This document shows positions 58,042 through 64,000 of a DNA stretch of 64,000 bases, piece after piece; position 1 is the first letter of the stretch; each line of letters starts with the position of its first letter. Source of the DNA: Haemaphysalis longicornis. Lineage: Eukaryota > Arthropoda > Arachnida > Ixodida > Ixodidae. The stretch is from contig CM023449.1 of NCBI GenBank assembly GCA_013339765.2, forward strand, positions 118,610,957 to 118,674,956, read 5' to 3'. The notes below the pieces were generated by a model that was given only the letters and a program-made list of their open reading frames with translations, did no database searches and was not told where the DNA came from. A program made the position numbers and the translations under genes.

Positions 58042-58829
58042 GAATCGGGCGTGAGAAGGGCTAATGCACCTGCTTAAAGGAGTACTGACACGAAATTTCA
58101 AAGCTGAGATCCGCTCTAGCAATCAAGTACAACGACAACACAAATAGGTGTCTCTGAATAAATGCATCTTTCTTTCTTTGAAGTTGTGTGTGTGTGTGTG
58201 ATCTCTCTTTCGCGAACATTACCGAACCGCGCAAATTCAACTCGTGCATTCGCACTTTCACATTCTTCCCCTCGGGGAAATGCGGGGAATTTTTTCTCAA
58301 CGTGTTCTGATGACTGCGGTGATGATGATACGCTTAAATTGTTTGACACCTACCCAGGCGGGGGACTGACGAGGGATAAAGTGTTGACTGTGACCCTGTC
58401 AACACTTGTGTGCGGGTCGATCTATGATTTACGTTTTCATTTGGCTGACTGCGGTTTTCTTTTGGAAGAAGTGTTTTGTTTCTGTTTTTCCATCATGGGG
58501 TTTTGATGTTACTCGTTTTCCTTATCAATGAGGTCACGTTTCGCGCTTACCACTGTTTCTGGAGGGAAGCAGTTATAACTTTTCTGTGTACCATTGCTCT
58601 TGGAGGTGTACGTCCGTGGGCGACCGCATTTCACAGCTGCTGCTGAACTACATATTTAAGGGTATAACTCAGTAAACACAGCACTGACACGCAGAAACCA
58701 CTTAACTGGTCACATTGTGTCTTCTCACTACAACACCATTACCCTTTTCTGATTGCATCATTTACATCTTTGTGTTACTATATGACTGAAGACTTGGCCA
58801 ATGCTCCGTTTTAGCAACACATACGTCTT
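58042..58829. other. Unassigned repeat-like sequence
   Basis: Begins with TTAAAGGAGTACTGACACGA, a phrase like those near 14710, and includes a (GT)9 tract (58184-58201). No gene supported. Confidence 0.4.
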
Positions 58830-59500
58830 TAGGTGTAGTAGCCGGACGCCGGCCAAGGGTGGCAACGATGCTTAATTTCCCGAGGTGCGCCCTGGCAGCA
58901 TCTCAACTAAATAGCTGCTCCCCCCCGGCAAACCGGGTGCGTTTATGGCGTCTTCTTCTCTTCTCTACCCTGGACTACGCACGTGGAAACAATCACCACA
59001 GGTGCCTCACGCGCACTAGGCTATTACGTAGAAATCAAAAGTCGTCATCGCCCGATTGGAAAATCTAGCTTATCTAACATTCATCAGGCCCAAAATCGAA
59101 CACGCCTCTTTTATCGGGAACGAATAACAAGCCCATCTTATTACTAATAAATTAGAAGCTGTTCAGAACCGAACGGCCCGCTTCATATCTCGTCAACATT
59201 TTACCATCAGCGTGGTCACCCTAAAACAAACATTAGCTCTCCCTTCGCTAGCTCCGCTTCAAACCATGCTTGGTCTTTGCTTATTTAACTGTTTCATTTT
59301 TCGGCAGCGGCAGAGACACTCTTTGTTTAAACCAGTATCAAGAATGTCATCCCGCCTAAACTATAGCCACCCAGTAACATGTTTGAATGGTCGCATTGAG
59401 CAATGAATAACTTCTTTTCCAACATCATATAATACTTTAGAGGAACTTTTCTAACGAAATCGCCGCATTCTCAAAGAACTCTACCTTCCTCGAAAAACTT
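58830..59500 (+). pseudogene. CR1-like LINE C-terminus
   Basis: Plus-strand C-terminal region of a CR1/Jockey-like ORF2, with indels: RCLTRTRLLRRNQKSSSPDW (59000-59060), RPKIEHASFIGNE (59086-59124), NKLEAVQNRTARFISRQ (59148-59195), LALPSLAPLQTMLGLCLFN (59230-59290), and SRLNYSHPV (59355). It corresponds to the region after the reverse transcriptase thumb. 5' truncation is typical of LINE insertion. It runs tail-to-tail against the minus-strand LINE at 60.4-62.6 kb. Confidence 0.75.
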
Positions 59501-60055
59501 AGGATAGAATAGAACAGAATACAATCGAACTTTATCGTTGTTAGAGAAGGGTACATCACTAGAATATAGTGAATAAACAAAGGAGCTTCAAAGTAATAAG
59601 CTGTAATGGGAGCCCTCGTTATTGATAGCAGAAACAGAAATAGCTTAACAGCCGCTGCTAGCAGGAATGATACCTAATTTTTTTTATTATCTTTCTTATA
59701 CACAGAATAAAAAACAGTTCATTTATAGCAATAAATAAGGAACTTATTGAACAAATAAAACACACAGCATTGAAAATAACACCTAGGGATATTTAAAGAA
59801 ATTGAAGCATCCTATAAATGACACAATAATTAGTGCAGTCAGTCCATATATGTTCATAACAGTTGTATAAATACAATGGGTAGGTGTATGAAAAATAAAA
59901 AAAAAACTGCACTAGGCAAAATATGAATGTGCACGTCAAAAGTATATGTGATCTTTCGTCAAAAATGTTCGAAAGGAAAGTGTAAACGTTGATGGACGTG
60001 CTTGTATTAACAGTATAAGGTAGCTCGTGTCATATTTCTTTTAAGTAAAACCCGT
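59501..60055. other. AT-rich, probably LINE 3' untranslated
   Basis: AT-rich and full of AATAAA-like phrases, lying between two convergent LINE 3' ends. GATAGAATAGAACAGAATAC (59504-59523) resembles a LINE terminal repeat. No gene. Confidence 0.4.
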
Positions 60056-60064
60056 TCATTGATT

Positions 60065-60253
60065 GTAGGGTTTAACGCGCCGACACAATGCAGGCGATGA
60101 GGCGCGCCGTAGTGGAGGGCTCCGCATTAATTTTGGCCACCTGGGTATCTTTAACAAGCGCCGAAATCTCGTACACACGGGTGTTTTTGCTTTTCGCCTC
60201 CATCAGAAAAGCGGCCGCCCCGGCTGGGAATCGAACCCGCGACCTCGTGCTTG
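60065..60253 (-). mobile_element. SINE copy with a broken head
   Basis: Reverse-complement copy of the 56773 SINE: the body (GGCGCGCCGTAGTGGAGGGC, 60111-60130) and box B (GGAATCGAACCC, 60227-60238) are present, but box A and the 5' end are replaced at about 60253 by the 52-bp tandem unit. It cannot promote its own transcription. Confidence 0.85.
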
Positions 60254-60255
60254 AA

Positions 60256-60359
60256 GTAAAACCGAATGTCTGTTTACCGTATTTCGTACGTACCTTTGGA
60301 AGAGAAAGTAAAACCGAATGTCTGTTTACCGTATTTCGTACGTACCTTTGGAAGAAAAA
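60256..60359. repeat. 52-bp tandem duplication
   Basis: Two adjacent copies of a 52-base unit (GTAAAACCGAATGTCTGTTT, CCGTATTTCGTACGTACCTT) that differ at one base or so (GAGAAA versus GAAAAA). It sits exactly where the SINE head is lost. Confidence 0.93.
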
Positions 60360-60419
60360 GTTATTTCGCAATGAAATCGGGTTTGGTAACTGTTTTCTAG
60401 TTTAGTTCCACCAATACTC

Positions 60420-62620
60420 TTGAGAAGGTCGGGTTCGGTGAAAAGGCGAAAGGCAGTGTCCAACGTTAAATTTTATGGCGTTAGTAATATGAAGTTTAAG
60501 ATAAAAAAAATAGGGGCAAGGGGAGCATCAAAACGAATGCAGGTGAATATACATAGTACCCGGTTTTGAATTTGCTGTAATGGTGCTATGTGGGAGTTGT
60601 AAGTCGGACCCCATGACCCGATATAATAGCTAATGTGACTTTGGAGAAAAGCGTAGTACAAGGTGATTGGGATCCGTTGCTTGAAATAATGGCCGGCTTT
60701 TTTCAGTACCTTAAGACCATATGCACCTTTCTTCTTGATTAGGTTAATGTGTGCATCAAATTTCAGAAAACGGTAATGTTCAATTCCTAAGAATGTGCAT
60801 TTATCAGTCGGTGTGATGGCATGATTTTTAATGCATACAGGGTTGAGATCGTAACGACGCTTTGTTTGGCGTGCTAAAAATCACAAATTTTGTCTTAGAT
60901 GGAAAAATAAGCATGTGATTTTTGTGACAAAAGTAAGAAATGTTAGCGAAGTCATGGTTCAGGTGCGAAATTGCACTGGAAAGCTTTTCTTGGGATGTAA
61001 AATGGTGGTGTCGTTGGCGTACAGAATGCAGTCGGTTACGGGTGTCAGACATTTCGTCAGGTCTTTAGTATAATACAAAACTAATAAGCGGCCAAGAATG
61101 GATACTTGGGGCACACCTTTGTTTACACTTTTTGTGTCAGAAAGAACCCTTGATATCTTTACTGTTTGCGTACCATTATGTAGGTAATTGCGGAGGAGGT
61201 GTAGTGCAGGGCCATGGCTAATGATGCGAGTTTACATAAACATATTTTTTGGTTAATACAGTCAAAGGCCTTAGTAAAGTCAATAAAAACGGACGGAATG
61301 TATTTTCCTTTGTTGACTTCATTTTTGAATTTATCTGTTAATGCTGATAGGGCATGGTTAGTCGACAGACCACGGCGGAACCCGAATTGTCTCAGTGTCA
61401 AGAGACGAAATTTCGGGAGGTAATTCGAGAGCCGCTGTTCGATTAGCTTTTCGACCCCATTGCTTAGGAATGGAAGAATTGAAATTGGCGGGTAATTACT
61501 AATAAGTGCCTTATTTCCTTTCGTGAATACCGGAGTTATTTTACTTTGCTTAAGGTCGTGAGGAAATGCGGCATTTGTGAGCATAAGGTTGATGATGTAA
61601 GCAAAAGTATGTGAAATAAAATCGGCAATTTCTTTGATACAAGATGGGTGGATGTTAATCAAGGCCTTGGGCTGGTGGTTTATGAGATTAGCTATCATCA
61701 TGCGCACTTCCCTCGGTGCAGTAGAATAAAAAAAGAATGCTTGTGATGGATGATGCAAACTATCGTCATAACTCGTGGAATGGTGCGCTTGGTGAATCGC
61801 TAAAGTAAGTGTTAAAAAGCATTCGCAATATCTTTCGGGCGTTGTAAGTACTTCTTAGCCAAGATCTATTTCGATTGGGGTACTTTTTGCAGGGAGGCTG
61901 TTAGGAAAAATTTAGTACGCGCCACTGCTTGGAAGCATTGCGACCCGTTTCTACTATCTTGTTTTAATAGCAGTCCTTTTTGCTTTGTTTCAACAAATAG
62001 TTTAGTTCGTTGCAATATTTTTTGTAGCGCTCTTTTAGGTGGGTACTGAACGGTCGTTTCTTAGCTTTACGATAAAGCTTGTCCTTCTCGTGCAAGCGCT
62101 CTAACAACGATGGTGTAATCCATGGGTTTTGCGGGCATGACTAATTTTTTCTACACAGGGCAGTTGATATGCTGCGGTGTATGCAATTGGTAATAATTGA
62201 CTCAAATTCAGCATAGCAACTGTGTGCGTCTTTAAGACATGTTGCACTTGTCCTATTGGCGTTTTTTTGATTTCTTCGAGAAAAAGCTTTGTTTTTCAAA
62301 TATAGATTTCGAAAATTTATTGGTTTATCGGTAATTACGACAGTTAAAACGAAGCGAAACTGAATAGTGATCAGTGATGATCGTACGTATGATTCAGGGG
62401 TACAAAGTAAGTTCGTTAAAGCATGGTCAATGGCAGTTCTGGGATAATTGGAAGGACAGCGGGTTGGTATATTCACTAATGGCTGGAACCCATAACCTTG
62501 AAAGCAATTTGTGTACTCGTCATGAGATGAGTTTTTGTCTAAGAGCTTAATGATAATATCAACTACTATCACGGCATTTTTGGTTTCGTGCTAGAGCGTT
62601 GAAAAAAGTTCACATCGAGT
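60420..62620 (-). pseudogene. CR1-like LINE, endonuclease end to C-terminus
   Basis: The best-preserved LINE in the window. Minus strand: the last part of the endonuclease (62572-62141, with TAIDHALTN and a mutated S-D-H block), an eroded linker, then RT 61758-61159 with NYPPISILPFLSNGVEKL, QFGFRRGLSTNHALSAL and VFIDFTKAFDC. The catalytic box reads ILYANDTTIL (near 61030), that is Y-A-N-D where Y-A-D-D is needed. The C-terminal block is YYAFLQSHISYYIGSWGP (60660-60610). Stops and shifts separate these. It is truncated in the endonuclease. The enzyme would copy RNA at a nicked target. Confidence 0.85.
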
Positions 62621-62689
62621 AATTCTAAGCAGTTTTTAAACTGAGGTTTTAGTGTCCTCTTTGATTCCGTTGTACGCCAATACTTCCTA

Positions 62690-62836
62690 CAGGAAAGTCG
62701 ACTTTATGTGACCGACCTCACCTAGAGAAGAAGAGGAGCAACGCGGCCTGATTGATTTCATTGAAGAAGCCATAATCAGAAGCCTGGACCAAGGCCTCTT
62801 AATCTCGCAGTCCTCCCTACAACTTTTCCTCACTTT
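62690..62836 (+). pseudogene. LINE 3' end ahead of a CT tail
   Basis: A short plus-strand stretch, REEEEQRGLIDFIEEAIIRS then LDQGLLISQSSLQL (62730-62815), ending in GCGAATAAAATATTTTCTCT and a long CT tract. The combination of an acidic helix, AATAAA and (CT)n looks like the 3' terminus of an I/R1-type tick LINE. The insertion is heavily 5'-truncated. Confidence 0.5.
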
Positions 62837-62930
62837 CCACCTGCGAATAAAATATTTTCTCTCTCTCTCTTGCTCTCTTTCTGTCTCTCTCTTTTTTTCT
62901 ATCTTTCTCGCTCTCTTTTTCTCTCTCTCT
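62837..62930. repeat. CT-rich simple tract
   Basis: Pyrimidine run of CTCTCT and CTTTCT units, contiguous with the LINE end to its left. Confidence 0.9.
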
Positions 62931-62934
62931 GACG

Positions 62935-63187
62935 ATGATGAACAATCGTTGGTGAATTGAAAGAAAAATACGCTTCCCGTGACCGGTATTCAACCGTAGT
63001 CCCTCGCGTTATGAAGCCGGCGGCCAGCAGATTGCCCCATTTCGACAGTTTTTCCAATGTCCTTCCGCGTTCGTGCGCATAGCAGTTACAACCGCATAAA
63101 ATCACACAAGCACCGCAGGATTCGAGCCTGTGCATTGTAGACCAGACAGAATTAGTGTCAGTCTTCTTACCCACTGGGCTACGACCA
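62935..63187 (-). mobile_element. tRNA-derived element, third family
   Basis: Minus strand: GTAGCCCAGTGGGTAAGAAG (from 63184) is a box A-like head, followed at about 60 bases by GGCTCGAATCC (63126-63116), a box B. Downstream a second box B-like CGGTTGAATACCGG (63000-62986) suggests a dimeric tRNA origin. The body differs from the other SINEs here. The 3' end runs into the GA/CT tract. Confidence 0.55.
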
Positions 63188-63323
63188 TGAGTTAGTATCC
63201 GAGAGTCAAACGGCTAACTCCCTCGCCTGTAACGGCGTGGAGTACCTTAGGACCTCCTTAGTACCTGCGGAGTACATTAGGACCGGAGTACCTAGAGAAT
63301 AATTAATGTGCAACTCACGGCTC

Positions 63324-63333
63324 AATCGAATGA
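63324..63333. repeat. Target duplication, left
   Basis: AATCGAATGA, repeated exactly at 63579-63588 on the other side of the SINE. Confidence 0.85.
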
Positions 63334-63335
63334 AC

Positions 63336-63576
63336 CCGCCGCGGTGGCTCAGTGGCTAAGGCGTCGCGCTGCTGAGCCCAAGGTCGCGGGTTCGATCCGG
63401 CCACGGCGGCCGCTTTTCTTCTGATGGAGGCAAAAGCAAAAACCCCTGTGTACGAGATTTCGGCGCACGATAAAGATCCCCGGTGGTCAAAATTAATCGG
63501 GAGCCCTCCACTACGACGGCGGCCCTCATCGCCTGCGTTGCAATCGGCGCGTAAAACCCCACCATCAATCAATCAA
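63336..63576 (+). mobile_element. Full-length tRNA-derived SINE
   Basis: Same family as 56773-57014: CCGCCGCGGTGGCTCAGTGG head with box A (TGGCTCAGTGG), box B as GGTTCGATCC with one base lost, body with CGGCGCACGATAAAGATCCC and a CATCAATCAATCAA tail. It is flanked by an exact 10-base target duplication (AATCGAATGA). A few extra bases (for example CTTCTGATGG) may be base-call errors or real drift. Confidence 0.92.
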
Positions 63577-63616
63577 CAAATCGAATGACGGTTGAGGCGC
63601 AAAACGGGTGTCACTC

Positions 63617-63716
63617 NNNNNNNNNNNNNNNNNNNNNNNNNNNNNNNNNNNNNNNNNNNNNNNNNNNNNNNNNNNNNNNNNNNNNNNNNNNNNNNNNNNN
63701 NNNNNNNNNNNNNNNN
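63617..63716. other. Assembly gap
   Basis: One hundred N. The length is the usual placeholder, so the real gap size is unknown. It follows the SINE copy closely, as expected where repeats halt assembly. Confidence 0.99.
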
Positions 63717-64000
63717 TGCATTCGCGTTTCCGGGCAATGTGCACTAAGTTGCTGTGTGCGGATTCCTCACCTCGTGCAGGTGCTCGCGCAAGCGCACGTT
63801 AAAGGATTGCGATGTTTGCCCTACGTATTTGTGACCGCATGGTAGGTCTGCGATGCTATACAAACTTTTCCAGACGTCCGCCATAATCTGCACAATACAG
63901 TACATCAGGCAACTAAGCATAAAACACCAGTACTTAAAAATGAAACAGGACAGAAAAAATACAAAGGCAGTCTAGTTGTCTAGTTGGCTGAAACTATAAC
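63717..64000. other. Unassigned sequence after the gap
   Basis: Too short to assign; no domain seen. Confidence 0.4.

Overview
This window looks like repeat-rich nuclear DNA from a hard tick (Ixodida). The case rests on tRNA-derived SINEs of the type I remember as Ruka in ixodid ticks, on degenerate CR1/Jockey-, I- and Tx1-like LINEs of the kind common in tick genomes, and on the single host gene being intron-poor with leucine-rich repeats. There are no bacterial operons, no RNA genes that look functional, and one 100-base assembly gap (63617-63716). Nearly all recognisable coding similarity belongs to broken transposable elements; family names come from motif recognition by eye, not from a search.

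Layout. 1-31 kb is mostly old, eroded sequence: a LINE reverse transcriptase scrap (75-545), Ty3/gypsy pol debris next to a P-element-like scrap (1.4-2.5 kb), a matched pair of TA-flanked MITEs (8.5 and 24.4 kb), SINE fragments, microsatellites, small hairpins, LINE pieces (14.3, 16.8, 17.6-18.5, 25.7-27.1 kb), a gypsy RT scrap (29.2 kb) and a 338-bp tandem duplication (30.6-31.2 kb).

The centre (about 32.3-48.9 kb) is the most interesting part. It is a three-level nest. A minus-strand LINE (Tx1-like, lying against an I-like LINE) was split by a small LTR retroelement with 127-bp LTRs, a primer-binding site, a polypurine tract and a CATGC target duplication. That retroelement was in turn split by a 10.2-kb DNA palindrome flanked by TA. 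The palindrome is two inverted copies of one roughly 5.07-kb DNA transposon, joined end to end without spacer except for a duplicated 46-bp core. Removing the LTR element and one CATGC copy rejoins the LINE reading frame, which supports the order of events.

49-53 kb is mostly unassigned, with one diverged direct repeat pair. The one convincing host gene is a large single-exon leucine-rich-repeat protein at 53173-55378 (+), broken by an apparent +1 shift in an A run. 55.4-64 kb returns to repeats: three SINE copies (two with clear target duplications), two convergent CR1-like LINE 3' ends, another LINE 3' end with a CT tail, and a second kind of tRNA-derived element. Apart from the LRR gene, nothing here looks like a working cellular pathway; the genes shown are mobile-element genes acting on themselves.
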